DNA of 36,489 nucleotides, taken from NCBI RefSeq assembly GCF_001436455.1, contig NZ_AYYU01000015.1:1-36489 (forward strand). Reading direction: 5' to 3'. A program made the position numbers and the translations under genes. The notes below the pieces were generated by a model. It was not told the origin of the DNA and ran no database searches. It saw only the letters and a list, made by a program, of their open reading frames with translations. This stretch comes from Lactobacillus jensenii DSM 20557 (GTDB lineage: Bacteria; Bacillota; Bacilli; Lactobacillales; Lactobacillaceae). Below are positions 16,500 to 25,715 of this stretch, piece after piece (the stretch's first letter is position 1; every line of letters begins with the position of its first letter).

Positions 16500-17882
16500 A
16501 TGTCTATTAAAACTCCAAAAGAAATAGTACGTTTATTAAATGAATATATTATTGGCCAAGATGAAGCTAAACGAGCAGTAGCGATTGCCTTGTATAATCG
16601 CTATCGCCGCTTGCAACTACCAAAGAGTTTGCAACAAGACATTACTCCTAAAAACATGTTAATGGCTGGACCAACTGGTGTTGGTAAGACTGAAATTGCG
16701 CGCCGTCTTGCTAAAATTGTTGATGCACCATTTATTAAAGTAGAAGCAACTAAGTTTACTGAAGTGGGTTATGTTGGCCGTGATGTTGAATCGATGGTTC
16801 GTGACTTAGTGACTGAAGCTGTTCGTATGGAAGAAAAAGAGCAGTTCAAGCGAGTTAAGGCTGATGCAACTAAAGAAGCAAATAAAACTTTGGTTCGTTT
16901 GCTTGTACCTGGCATTAAACACGAAAACCGTGAAAATCAAATGCAACAAATGATGCAGATGTTAATGGGTTCTCAGCAAGCTCAGCAACCACAAGAAGAA
17001 GTTACAGATGATATCAGAAATCAACGCTTAAGTGTTGCTGAACAACTTAATAAGGGGCTACTTGAAGATCGTCAAGTTACGATTGAAGTAGAACAAGCTC
17101 CTAAAGTTAACCCAATGAGTGATATGATGGGGCAAATGGGGATGGATATGAACTCACTTTTAGGTGATATGATGCCTAAGAAGAAGGTTAAGCGTACCCT
17201 TGCTGTTCGTGATGCACGAGAAGTATTGATCCAAGAACAATCTCGTAAGATGGTAGACTACGATACCATTTATCAAAAGGCTATCGAACGCACAAGCCAA
17301 AACGGTATTATCTTCATTGATGAAATTGACAAGATTACTGGTAAGAGTAAAGAAGCTGGTCAAGTGTCACGTGAAGGTGTGCAACGAGATATTTTACCAA
17401 TTGTTGAAGGCTCAACTGTTCAAACTAAATATGGGCCAGTATCAACAGACCACATTCTTTTTATTGCAGCTGGTGCCTTTGCAGAAAGTAAACCTAGTGA
17501 TTTAATTCCAGAACTTCAAGGACGGTTCCCAATAAGAGTAGAGCTCAATGCTTTAACTAAAGCTGATTTTGTATCAATCTTAAAAGATCCAGAAAATTCA
17601 TTACTTAAGCAGTATATTGCGCTTCTTGAAGCTGATGGAGTTAAGCTAATCTTTACTCAAGAAGCAATTGATAAAATTGCAGAAATTGCGTACGACGTTA
17701 ACCAAGGAACTGACAATATTGGAGCGCGGAGATTAGCTACTATTTTAGAAAAGCTACTTGAAGATGTTCTTTATGAGGGTCCAGATATGGAAATGGGCGA
17801 AATAACTATCACTCAAGCTTACGTAGAAGAAAAACTTAGTGATATAATTATGAATAAGGATTTAACTAAATTTATTCTATAA
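16500..17882 (+). CDS. hslU: HslU (ClpY) unfoldase ATPase
   Basis: 460-residue AAA+ ATPase that unfolds substrates and feeds them to HslV. Walker A GPTGVGKT is at 57-64, Walker B is [20 protein letters not shown] is the pore loop and [14 protein letters not shown] the sensor region. Between them is a Met/Gln-rich insertion domain ([18 protein letters not shown]) typical of the I-domain. It ends DLTKFIL; C-terminal residues of this kind insert into HslV. The ATG directly follows the hslV stop. In Bacillus codY would come next; here a GalM-like gene does. Confidence 0.97.
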   Translation: MSIKTPKEIVRLLNEYIIGQDEAKRAVAIALYNRYRRLQLPKSLQQDITPKNMLMAGPTGVGKTEIARRLAKIVDAPFIKVEATKFTEVGYVGRDVESMVRDLVTEAVRMEEKEQFKRVKADATKEANKTLVRLLVPGIKHENRENQMQQMMQMLMGSQQAQQPQEEVTDDIRNQRLSVAEQLNKGLLEDRQVTIEVEQAPKVNPMSDMMGQMGMDMNSLLGDMMPKKKVKRTLAVRDAREVLIQEQSRKMVDYDTIYQKAIERTSQNGIIFIDEIDKITGKSKEAGQVSREGVQRDILPIVEGSTVQTKYGPVSTDHILFIAAGAFAESKPSDLIPELQGRFPIRVELNALTKADFVSILKDPENSLLKQYIALLEADGVKLIFTQEAIDKIAEIAYDVNQGTDNIGARRLATILEKLLEDVLYEGPDMEMGEITITQAYVEEKLSDIIMNKDLTKFIL

Positions 17883-17895
17883 AGGACTTCTTAAG

Positions 17896-18780
17896 ATGGA
17901 ATACGAAATTAAAAATCAATTTTTAAATGTAAAAATAAATAGCCGTGGAGCTGAACTAGCTTCAGTAAAAAGTGTCAATTCAGATACTGAATTCTTATGG
18001 CAAGCTGATCCAGAAGTTTGGAATCGTCATGCACCAATTTTGTTTCCAATTGTTGGTCGCTTAAAAAATGATACTTATCAATATCAAGGCAAAAGCTATC
18101 AACTTAGTCAACATGGCTTTGCTAGAGATAAGGAATTTAAGTTGTTAAGTCAAGAAAATGATGCAATTAGTTTAGTTTTGCGTGATGATGAGGCTAGTTT
18201 AAAAGAATATCCATTTCATTTTGAATTGGTAATTACTTATCGCTTACTTAATAATTTGTTAATTGAAGACTTGAGTGTTAAGAATCCTTCTAATGAAGAA
18301 ATGTACTTCTCAATTGGTTGTCATCCTGGGTTTAATATTCCAGTTAATGACCAACTAAAAAAGAACAATTATTATTTACAAATGTTTCCTTCCAAGGATC
18401 ATATTCGTATTCCTATTAGCAAAGAAACGGGTTTACATGATTGGGCAAAAAGAACAATTGCAGCAACAGACACTCCAATTGAATTGAATGATGAATTGTT
18501 TAAAGATGATGCTTTAGTTTTTGAACTTAAAGAAGCAACTAAGCTATCTTTACGTAGTGAAAAAACTAGCTATCATATCAATGTCACAACCGAAAATAGC
18601 CCATTTATTGGAGTTTGGTCACAATATCCTAAAACAGCTAACTATGTCTGCATTGAACCTTGGTGGGGACTTTGCGATGATATAAATGCTGATGGCGATA
18701 TTAGTAAAAAGCGGGGTATTATTAAGTTAGCTCCTAATGAAGAATGGACTGGTAAAATTACCATTGCTTTGCATGAGTAA
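17896..18780 (+). CDS. Aldose 1-epimerase family protein (LacX/GalM-like)
   Basis: 294-residue beta-sandwich mutarotase-like protein. RHAPILFPIVGRLKND, SQHGFARDKEF (73-78 HGFARD) and FSIGCHPGFNIPV (His143) are the conserved sugar-site regions. It probably interconverts alpha and beta anomers of an aldose or sugar phosphate in the cytosol; the substrate is not readable from sequence. AAAGGA before the ATG and a 13-bp spacing from hslU suggest it is read through with the hslVU operon, and a perfect terminator follows. Confidence 0.88.
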   Translation: MEYEIKNQFLNVKINSRGAELASVKSVNSDTEFLWQADPEVWNRHAPILFPIVGRLKNDTYQYQGKSYQLSQHGFARDKEFKLLSQENDAISLVLRDDEASLKEYPFHFELVITYRLLNNLLIEDLSVKNPSNEEMYFSIGCHPGFNIPVNDQLKKNNYYLQMFPSKDHIRIPISKETGLHDWAKRTIAATDTPIELNDELFKDDALVFELKEATKLSLRSEKTSYHINVTTENSPFIGVWSQYPKTANYVCIEPWWGLCDDINADGDISKKRGIIKLAPNEEWTGKITIALHE

Positions 18781-18808
18781 GTAAAATATTAAAATTAAAA
18801 GGATAATA

Positions 18809-18838
18809 TAAAAGCGACTCTTGCTAGAGTCGCTTTTA
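18809..18838. terminator. Bidirectional terminator between galM-like gene and plsY
   Basis: Perfect 13-bp arms TAAAAGCGACTCT/AGAGTCGCTTTTA with a TGCT loop, serving both convergent genes. Confidence 0.85.
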
Positions 18839-18846
18839 TCATGTAA

Positions 18847-19467
18847 TTATTTATTTTTCAGCCAGTAATAAATCCCAAAGGGAATAATATTTTCAGTTCC
18901 ATTTTTTAAGCGAACAATGTTGGCCTTGTGACGAATAAAAATCAAAATTAATAACACAAACATCATGGCACTTAAGTATGGATCATGGAATAAAAAGCTA
19001 AAGATAAAAAATAAAGTGATGCAAAGCATGGCTGTCAAAGACATAATACTAGTGATAAAGAGCATTGGAAAGAAAATTCCAGCGCAAACGCAGAAGAATG
19101 CTAGGTTATATCCCAAGATAAAGCCAGCTGTAGTTGCTACAGCTTTACCACCCTTAAAGCCCAGAAAAATTGAAAAGGTGTGTCCTAAAATAGCTAGCAT
19201 CCCAAAAATTATTCCTAAAGGATGTGGCCCAAGGTGAAAGATTACCGGTAAAAGTGTAGCTAAGGTTCCTTTTAAAACATCGACTAGCAAAACGCTCATC
19301 CCCGCAACTGGCCCAAAAGTTCTGAAGGTATTAGTAGAGCCCGGGTTACCAGAACCAAGTTTTCGAATATCTTTATGAAAAAAAACTTTACCAACTATCA
19401 CACCAGTAGGGAATGAACCCAAGAGATATGCTAAAATAAGTAATAGCGCAATTTTAATTGTTAACAT
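18847..19467 (-). CDS. plsY: Acyl-phosphate:glycerol-3-phosphate acyltransferase
   Basis: 206-residue membrane enzyme that puts the first acyl chain on glycerol-3-phosphate using acyl-phosphate. The three family motifs are present: GSGNPGSTNTFRTFG, GHTFSIFLGFKGGKAVATT and the C-terminal RHKANIVRLKNGTE. About five hydrophobic segments. I start at the ATG at 19467, 7 nt after GAGG, rather than a TTG two codons upstream. It is divergent from parE, the usual plsY-parE-parC layout of Firmicutes. It links functionally to the two DegV/FakB-type proteins in the window. Confidence 0.95.
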   Translation of the reverse strand: MLTIKIALLLILAYLLGSFPTGVIVGKVFFHKDIRKLGSGNPGSTNTFRTFGPVAGMSVLLVDVLKGTLATLLPVIFHLGPHPLGIIFGMLAILGHTFSIFLGFKGGKAVATTAGFILGYNLAFFCVCAGIFFPMLFITSIMSLTAMLCITLFFIFSFLFHDPYLSAMMFVLLILIFIRHKANIVRLKNGTENIIPFGIYYWLKNK

Positions 19468-19510
19468 TTTCAAACCTCACTTAAAGTCTATGTGTTATTG
19501 TAACAAAGAT

Positions 19511-19516
19511 TATAAT
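19511..19516 (+). promoter_or_regulatory. Minus-10 element of the parE-parC promoter
   Basis: TATAAT, 35 bp before the parE start. No convincing -35 at the expected distance. Confidence 0.45.
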
Positions 19517-19551
19517 AGTGTGGCAGAAAAAATTTATTGGAGGGAAAAAGC

Positions 19552-21495
19552 TTGGCAAAAGCAAATAGTTATGATGATTCCTCAATCCAGATTTTGCACG
19601 GACTAGAAGCAGTTCGTAAAAGACCTGGGATGTATATTGGTTCTACTGACATCAAGGGTATTAACCAATTAGTTTATGAAATTGTCGATAACAGTGTCGA
19701 TGAAGCAATGGCTGGTTACGGTAAAGAAATTAACGTAACTATTCATGAAGATAACAGTGTGACTGTGCAAGACTTTGGTCGTGGGATGCCTACAGGGATG
19801 CATGAATCAGGAATTCCAACTATTGAAGTTATCTTTACTGTTTTACACGCTGGTGGGAAGTTTACTGAAAAGAACTATAAGACATCTGGTGGTTTACACG
19901 GGGTTGGTTCAAGTGTTGTTAATGCCTTGTCTTCATATTTAAAAGTGCGAGTAGTGCGTGGCGGACAAGCTTATGAAGAAGAATTCCACGATGGTGGTAA
20001 GCCAATTGGAACTTTGAAGCACTTAGGTAAGACTAACGATAAAACAGGAACAACAATTACTTTTAAGCCAGATGAACGAGTATTTTCAACTACGAAGTAT
20101 AAATACGAAACCATCGAAGAACGGATTCGTGAGTCTGCTTTCTTGCTTAAGGGCGTTAAGTTCACCTTAAAAGATGAACGGACACCAAATCACTATGAAG
20201 AATTTCTTTATACTGATGGGATTAAGTCCTTTGTTTCATACCTGAATGAAGGAAAAGATACTTTTGGAGATGTCTTTTATTTTGAAGGCAAGCAAGATTC
20301 AATTGAAATTGAATTTTCTGGCCAATATAATGACGGCTATTCCGAAAACTTTGTCTCTTTTGTAAATAATGTTCGAACGATTGATGGTGGTTCTCATGAA
20401 ATGGGCGCCCGTTCAGGCTTTACGCGAGCATTTAATGACTATGCAAAAAAGCAGGGGTTATTAAAAGAAAAAGAGAAGAATATCGAAGGTAGTGACTATC
20501 GTGAAGGTTTAAGTGCTGTTCTTTCAATTAAGGTTCCTGAAGAATTACTTGAATTTGAAGGCCAGACCAAGGGCAAGTTAGGTACACCTCAAGCTAGAAG
20601 TGCTGTTGATGCACTAGTTTATGAGAAGATGAGCTATTATTTGCTAGAAAATGGTGAATTTGCCCAAACTTTAGTTAAAAAGGCTCAAAAAGCTCGCGAT
20701 GCGCGTGAAGCTGCCAAAAAGGCTAGGGATGAAAGCCGCAATGGTAAAAAACGCCGCAAGAAAGAACTTTTATCAGGTAAGTTAACGCCAGCCCAATCAC
20801 GTAATCCTAAGAAGAATGAATTGTTCTTAGTCGAAGGGGATTCTGCCGGTGGTTCTGCAAAACAAGGACGTGATCGTAAGTTCCAAGCAATCTTACCTTT
20901 ACGTGGTAAGGTGTTGAATACTCAAAAGGCAAAACTTCAAGATATCTTCAAAAATGAAGAAATCAATACCATGATTCACACGATTGGTGCTGGTGTTGGA
21001 GCAGAATTTAAGATTGAAGATGCCAATTATGACAAAATCATTATCATGACTGACGCCGACGACGATGGAGCTCACATTCAAATCTTGCTTTTAACCTTCT
21101 TCTATCGCTATATGCGTCCAATGGTTGAAGCAGGCCGAGTTTACATCGCCTTACCACCACTTTATCGTTTGCAAAAAGGTAGTGGAGCTAAAGCTAAAAT
21201 TGAATATGCCTGGACTGATGAAGAGCTAGAACGTGATGAAAAGGCTATGGGTAAAGGTTATAGCTTACAACGTTTCAAAGGTTTAGGGGAAATGAATGCT
21301 GATCAGCTTTGGCAAACTACTATGAATCCTGATTCTAGAATGTTAATTCGAGTTAAGATTGATGATGCTGCACTTGCTGAAAGACGTGTTACCACATTAA
21401 TGGGTGACAAGGTTGAAGTCAGAAGAAAATGGATTGAACAAAATGTTAAATTCCGAATGGGAGAAGAAGGTTCAATTCTTGAAGCAGAAAACTAG
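19552..21495 (+). CDS. parE: DNA topoisomerase IV subunit B
   Basis: 647-residue ATPase subunit of topoisomerase IV, which unlinks daughter chromosomes. The GHKL ATPase domain shows LEAVRKRPGMYIGST, EIVDNSVDEAMAGY and GLHGVGSSVVNALS; the Toprim domain shows LVEGDSAGGSAKQGRDRK and IIMTDADDDGAHI. It starts at TTG 19552, 6 nt after GGAGGG; an upstream TTG lies before that site. I call it ParE rather than GyrB because it is followed by ParC and preceded by divergent plsY, and no dnaA/recF region is near. parC starts 12 nt downstream. Confidence 0.94.
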   Translation: MAKANSYDDSSIQILHGLEAVRKRPGMYIGSTDIKGINQLVYEIVDNSVDEAMAGYGKEINVTIHEDNSVTVQDFGRGMPTGMHESGIPTIEVIFTVLHAGGKFTEKNYKTSGGLHGVGSSVVNALSSYLKVRVVRGGQAYEEEFHDGGKPIGTLKHLGKTNDKTGTTITFKPDERVFSTTKYKYETIEERIRESAFLLKGVKFTLKDERTPNHYEEFLYTDGIKSFVSYLNEGKDTFGDVFYFEGKQDSIEIEFSGQYNDGYSENFVSFVNNVRTIDGGSHEMGARSGFTRAFNDYAKKQGLLKEKEKNIEGSDYREGLSAVLSIKVPEELLEFEGQTKGKLGTPQARSAVDALVYEKMSYYLLENGEFAQTLVKKAQKARDAREAAKKARDESRNGKKRRKKELLSGKLTPAQSRNPKKNELFLVEGDSAGGSAKQGRDRKFQAILPLRGKVLNTQKAKLQDIFKNEEINTMIHTIGAGVGAEFKIEDANYDKIIIMTDADDDGAHIQILLLTFFYRYMRPMVEAGRVYIALPPLYRLQKGSGAKAKIEYAWTDEELERDEKAMGKGYSLQRFKGLGEMNADQLWQTTMNPDSRMLIRVKIDDAALAERRVTTLMGDKVEVRRKWIEQNVKFRMGEEGSILEAEN

Positions 21496-21507
21496 GAGGA
21501 ATAATTA

Positions 21508-23988
21508 ATGGCGCAAAAGACCGAAAGAATTCGGGAAATGCCCTTGGAACAAGTCATGGGTGAACGGTTTGGTCGCTATTCTAAATACATTATTCAAGAG
21601 CGGGCCTTGCCAGATATTCGTGATGGTTTAAAACCAGTTCAAAGACGTATTTTGTACGCAATGTATTTAGATAATAATACCTATGATAAGCCATTTAAGA
21701 AGGCGGCTAAGGCTGTTGGGAATATCATGGGTAACTTCCACCCACACGGTGACAGTTCTATTTATGGGGCCTTAGTTCACCTGTCACAAGACTGGAAGAT
21801 GCGGGAACCTTTGATTGAAATGCACGGTAATAATGGGTCAATGGATGGCGATAGCCCAGCTGCCATGCGTTATACTGAATCAAGATTAAGTAAGATTTCT
21901 AATCACTTGTTAGCTGATATTGATAAAGATACAGTTAACATGGTGCTTAACTTTGACGATACTGAATATGAACCAACGGTTTTGCCGGCGCAATTTCCTA
22001 ACTTATTAGTTAATGGTGCAACTGGTATTTCAGCTGGGTATGCGACAGAAATTCCGCCTCATAATTTAGCTGAAGTAATTGATGCGACAATTTATTTATT
22101 AAAGCATCCTGATGCCAGCTTAGCTGATCTAATGCAGTTTGTTAAAGGTCCAGACTTTCCAACTGGTGCAATTGTCTTAGGTGATAAAGGCATCAAGGAA
22201 GCTTATGAAACAGGTCGCGGCCGGATTCAAGTTCGCTCTAAGACTAGTATTCAAGATATTAAAGCGGGTCGTCAGCAAATTGTGGTCACTGAAATTCCTT
22301 TTGGTGTTAACAAGGCCTTCTTAGTTAAAAAGATTGACGAAATTCGTTTGAACAAAGAAATCGACGGGATTAGTGAAGTTCGTGATGAAACTGACCGTCA
22401 TGGTTTATCAATCGTCATTGAACTGAAAAAAGGTGCAGACAGTCAAAATATTTTAAATTACTTGTTTAAATCAACTGACTTACAAGTATCTTATAGCTTT
22501 AACATGGTCGCAATTGACCATATGACACCAGTTCAAGTTGGTTTGAAGCGAATTTTAAGTTCATATTTGGAACACGATGAAGCTGTCATTACCAAGAGAA
22601 CCCAATATGATTTGAAGAAGGCTAAGGCTAGACTTGAAATTATCGAAGGTTTAATTCATGCTTTAGATATTTTGGACGATGTAATCAAGACCATTCGAGC
22701 AAGTAAGAATAAGGCTGATGCTAAAAATAACATTATTGAAAAGTTTAGCTTTACACCAAGACAAGCAGAAGCAATTGTTTCTTTGCAACTTTACCGTTTA
22801 ACTAATACTGACGTTAATGCCTTACAAGCTGAAAAGAGCGACTTAGAAGAAAAAATTGCTAACTACAACTTGCTTTTAACTGACCGTAAGGTTTTAGAAA
22901 AGCAAATTATCAAAGAACTTAATGCAGTTAAAAAAGAATTTGGTAGTGATCGTCGGACGAAGATTTCAAGTAAGACAGCTAAAATTGAAATTGACGAAAA
23001 GGCCTTAGTTGCTGAAGAAGATGTTCGTGTGCTTGTCTCACGTGATGGCTATCTTAAGCGGTCAAGCTTGCGATCATTCCAATCAACTGATGATAGTGAA
23101 AATGGGTTGCCTGACTTTGACAAGGTTGTCTTTGAAAAGACGATGTCAACTTTGACCAACCTTTATCTCTTTACTAATAAGGGGAATGTAATTTTTAGAC
23201 CTGTCCATGAACTGGTTGAAGCTAAGTGGAAAGAACCAGGCCAGCACTTATCACAAGAACTCGGTCTTGATACCGATGAACAAATTGTTTCGGTTTTTGA
23301 ACTTGCTAAATTAGATGAAAAGCTTAACTTTGTTTTGGCAACTAATGATGGTTACATTAAGCAATTAGCCTTAGCTGATATTCAGCCAACAAGAACTTAT
23401 AAATCACGGGCAATGATTGCCATGAAACTTAAGCAGGACACTTCACGTGTAATTCACGTTGAAGGTGTGGTTCCTGATACTAAGAAAGAAATTACCCTCT
23501 TTACTAACCAAGCTTATGCTGTTCGCTATGATATTAGTGAAATTCCAACAAGTGGTGCCCGAGCAGCTGGGGTTAAGAGTGTTAACTTGAAGGATGACGA
23601 CTATGTGGTTGATTATGTCACAGTTGATCCTAAGTATCTTAATCTGATGAAATTAGGTATCATTACGCAAAGAGGTGCCTTCAAAGAGTTCAAGTATGAA
23701 CTAATTAACAAGGTTAGCCGGGCTAAGCGTGGAGTTTTAGTCTTACGTGAATTAAAGAAGAATCCACACCGCATTTCTGGAGTTGCCTTATTTGGACAAA
23801 ACCATGAATTGATAATTGAAACATCAAGTGCTAGAACTATGACAATTAAGACTAATGACTTCCCATTAGGTGATCGTTATTCAAATGGTTCATTTGTAAT
23901 TGATCCAGTAGGGGATGGAGAACCAACTAGTTTAACTTTAGGTAAGCCAACTCATGCTGGTCGCGATGATATTTCAGAATTATTTTAG
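21508..23988 (+). CDS. parC: DNA topoisomerase IV subunit A
   Basis: 826-residue cleavage subunit of topoisomerase IV. The catalytic Tyr122 is in AAMRYTESRLS. The N-terminal winged-helix region has HPHGDSSIYGALVHLSQDWK at 78-97. The C-terminal beta-pinwheel (from ~500) carries degenerate repeats such as NKGNVIFRPVHEL and NDGYIKQLALADIQ. In the quinolone-contact helix the position that is Glu/Asp in many ParC proteins (Glu84 in S. aureus GrlA) is Gly87 here. AGGAGGAAT precedes the ATG. The operon has no clear terminator before ppaC, which has its own promoter. Confidence 0.95.
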   Translation: MAQKTERIREMPLEQVMGERFGRYSKYIIQERALPDIRDGLKPVQRRILYAMYLDNNTYDKPFKKAAKAVGNIMGNFHPHGDSSIYGALVHLSQDWKMREPLIEMHGNNGSMDGDSPAAMRYTESRLSKISNHLLADIDKDTVNMVLNFDDTEYEPTVLPAQFPNLLVNGATGISAGYATEIPPHNLAEVIDATIYLLKHPDASLADLMQFVKGPDFPTGAIVLGDKGIKEAYETGRGRIQVRSKTSIQDIKAGRQQIVVTEIPFGVNKAFLVKKIDEIRLNKEIDGISEVRDETDRHGLSIVIELKKGADSQNILNYLFKSTDLQVSYSFNMVAIDHMTPVQVGLKRILSSYLEHDEAVITKRTQYDLKKAKARLEIIEGLIHALDILDDVIKTIRASKNKADAKNNIIEKFSFTPRQAEAIVSLQLYRLTNTDVNALQAEKSDLEEKIANYNLLLTDRKVLEKQIIKELNAVKKEFGSDRRTKISSKTAKIEIDEKALVAEEDVRVLVSRDGYLKRSSLRSFQSTDDSENGLPDFDKVVFEKTMSTLTNLYLFTNKGNVIFRPVHELVEAKWKEPGQHLSQELGLDTDEQIVSVFELAKLDEKLNFVLATNDGYIKQLALADIQPTRTYKSRAMIAMKLKQDTSRVIHVEGVVPDTKKEITLFTNQAYAVRYDISEIPTSGARAAGVKSVNLKDDDYVVDYVTVDPKYLNLMKLGIITQRGAFKEFKYELINKVSRAKRGVLVLRELKKNPHRISGVALFGQNHELIIETSSARTMTIKTNDFPLGDRYSNGSFVIDPVGDGEPTSLTLGKPTHAGRDDISELF

Positions 23989-23995
23989 TTAGGCT

Positions 23996-24023
23996 TTTAC
24001 AAAGTTAAAAATTCTAGTAAACT
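23996..24023 (+). promoter_or_regulatory. Promoter of ppaC
   Basis: TTTACA (23996-24001), a 16-bp spacer, TAAACT (24018-24023), 31 bp before the ATG. Confidence 0.5.
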
Positions 24024-24054
24024 AAGGATAGAAAGTTTAAAAGAGGTAGATACA

Positions 24055-24990
24055 ATGGCAAAAGAATTAATTTTTGGACACCAAAATCCAGATACCGATG
24101 CAATTGGTACTGCAATTGCATATTCATACTTTCAAAACCACTTTGGTTTTGATACAGAAGCAGTTGCTTTAGGTGAACCTAATGATGAAACTGCATTCGC
24201 ACTTAAGAAGTTTGGCTTTGAAGCACCACGTGTAATTAAGACTGCAGCAAACGAAGTAGATGCAGTTATGCTTGTTGACCACAACGAACCACAACAATCT
24301 GTTTCAGATATTGACAAGGTTACTGTAACCCACGTTGTTGATCACCACAGAATTATGAACTTCAACACTGCTGCACCACTTTACTTCCGTGATGAACCAG
24401 TTGGCTGTACTTCAACTGTTTTATGGCAAATGTTTAACGAAAAAGGTTTAGAAATCCCACAAAACATTGCTGGTATTATGCTTAGTGCAATTATTTCTGA
24501 TACTTTACTTTTGAAGAGCCCAACAACTACTGACAAGGATCACGAAGCTGTTGAAGCTTTAGCTAAGATTGCTGGTGTTGATTACAAGAGTTACGGTCTT
24601 GAAATGCTTAAGGCTGGTACTAACATTGCTGACAAGAGCGAAGAAGACTTAATTGATCTTGATGCTAAGAGCTTTGAATTAAACGGTCACACTGTAAGAA
24701 TTGCTCAAGTTAACACTGTTGACTTACCAGAAGCTATGGAAAGAAAAGCTGCATTTATCGGCGCAATGGAAGCTTCTTCTAAGGCAAATAGTTACGACAT
24801 GTTTGTTCTTGTCTTAACTGATATCTTGGAAAGTAACTCAGAAGGTATTGTTGTTGGTAGTGACGAAACTAAGTCATTATTTGAAAAGGCCTTTGACAAG
24901 AAGTTAGTTGACAGCGCTGTTGAATTACCAGGTGTTGTATCACGTAAGAAGCAAGTTGTTCCTCCATTAACTGAAGCATTTGAAGGTTAA
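24055..24990 (+). CDS. ppaC: Manganese-dependent inorganic pyrophosphatase
   Basis: 311-residue family II (DHH) pyrophosphatase that hydrolyses PPi from nucleic acid and protein synthesis. Metal ligands sit in [13 protein letters not shown] (His9, Asp13, Asp15), VDHNEP (Asp75) and VVDHHRI (DHH at 96-98). The C-terminal DHHA2 domain ends with the substrate-binding [10 protein letters not shown]. Codon use is strongly biased to preferred codons, consistent with high expression. AGAGG precedes the ATG. Single-gene unit with promoter and terminator. Confidence 0.97.
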   Translation: MAKELIFGHQNPDTDAIGTAIAYSYFQNHFGFDTEAVALGEPNDETAFALKKFGFEAPRVIKTAANEVDAVMLVDHNEPQQSVSDIDKVTVTHVVDHHRIMNFNTAAPLYFRDEPVGCTSTVLWQMFNEKGLEIPQNIAGIMLSAIISDTLLLKSPTTTDKDHEAVEALAKIAGVDYKSYGLEMLKAGTNIADKSEEDLIDLDAKSFELNGHTVRIAQVNTVDLPEAMERKAAFIGAMEASSKANSYDMFVLVLTDILESNSEGIVVGSDETKSLFEKAFDKKLVDSAVELPGVVSRKKQVVPPLTEAFEG

Positions 24991-25008
24991 TAGCAGGACT
25001 TAGTTTAA

Positions 25009-25037
25009 AATAAGGCTCGAGAGGGTCTTATTTTTTT
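25009..25037 (+). terminator. Terminator after ppaC
   Basis: AATAAGGCTC, loop GAGA, GGGTCTTATT (two G-U pairs), T-run. Confidence 0.75.
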
Positions 25038-25053
25038 ATGGAAAGGAAAAATA

Positions 25054-25659
25054 ATGTCAGATAATAAGCAAAAAATGATTTTCCCTCAATTAGATTTAGC
25101 TGCAGCAGAAGGTCCTACAGCTACTATGAAAACTAATAAAGGCGATATTAAGATTCAACTCTTTGAAAAGCAAGCTCCAATGACAGTTGAAAATTTTGTT
25201 CGTTTAGCGGAAAAAGGCTACTATGATGGTGTAATTTTCCACCGAGTAATTAAGGACTTTATGATTCAAGGTGGTGACCCTAAGGGGGATGGTACTGGCG
25301 GTGAAAGTATCTGGGGACACCCATTTGAGGATGAATTTAGTTCACAATTATTTAACTTCCGTGGTGCATTGTCAATGGCAAATTCTGGTCCAAGTACAAA
25401 TGGCAGTCAATTCTTCATTGTACAAAACCAAAATATGCCAAAACGCTACACTCGTGATATGAGAGAAGCTGGTTATCCGCAAGAAGTTATTAAACGCTAC
25501 AAGCAAGGTGGTACACCTTGGCTTGACTTCCATCATACTGTTTTTGGTCAAGTTATTGATGGGATGGATGTTGTTGATGCAATTGCTAAAGTTGCTACGA
25601 ACAATATGGATAAGCCAAATGACGATGTAGTGATTGAAGGTATTACTGTAGAAAAATAA
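25054..25659 (+). CDS. Cyclophilin-type peptidyl-prolyl cis-trans isomerase
   Basis: 201 residues. Catalyses proline isomerisation in protein folding. Core cyclophilin motifs: [39 protein letters not shown] (with the catalytic Arg), [21 protein letters not shown], and [14 protein letters not shown]. No signal peptide, so cytosolic. A ~25-residue insertion ([20 protein letters not shown]) after the FFI strand is larger than in minimal cyclophilins. AAAGGA precedes the ATG; convergent with rqcH across a perfect terminator. Confidence 0.94.
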   Translation: MSDNKQKMIFPQLDLAAAEGPTATMKTNKGDIKIQLFEKQAPMTVENFVRLAEKGYYDGVIFHRVIKDFMIQGGDPKGDGTGGESIWGHPFEDEFSSQLFNFRGALSMANSGPSTNGSQFFIVQNQNMPKRYTRDMREAGYPQEVIKRYKQGGTPWLDFHHTVFGQVIDGMDVVDAIAKVATNNMDKPNDDVVIEGITVEK

Positions 25660-25673
25660 TAATTGAAGAGAGT

Positions 25674-25709
25674 AAAAAAAGGTGTTAACTAAAGTTAACA
25701 CCTTTTTTT
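25674..25709. terminator. Bidirectional terminator between cyclophilin gene and rqcH
   Basis: Perfect 17-bp arms (25674-25690 and 25693-25709; core GGTGTTAACT) with a 2-base centre and A/T runs on both sides. Confidence 0.85.
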
Positions 25710-25715
25710 ACATAA

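Noticed and set aside
19552-23988. Assignment as gyrB-gyrA
   Set aside because: Divergent plsY upstream, no dnaA/dnaN/recF neighbours, and the ParC-like C-terminal domain favour parE-parC.
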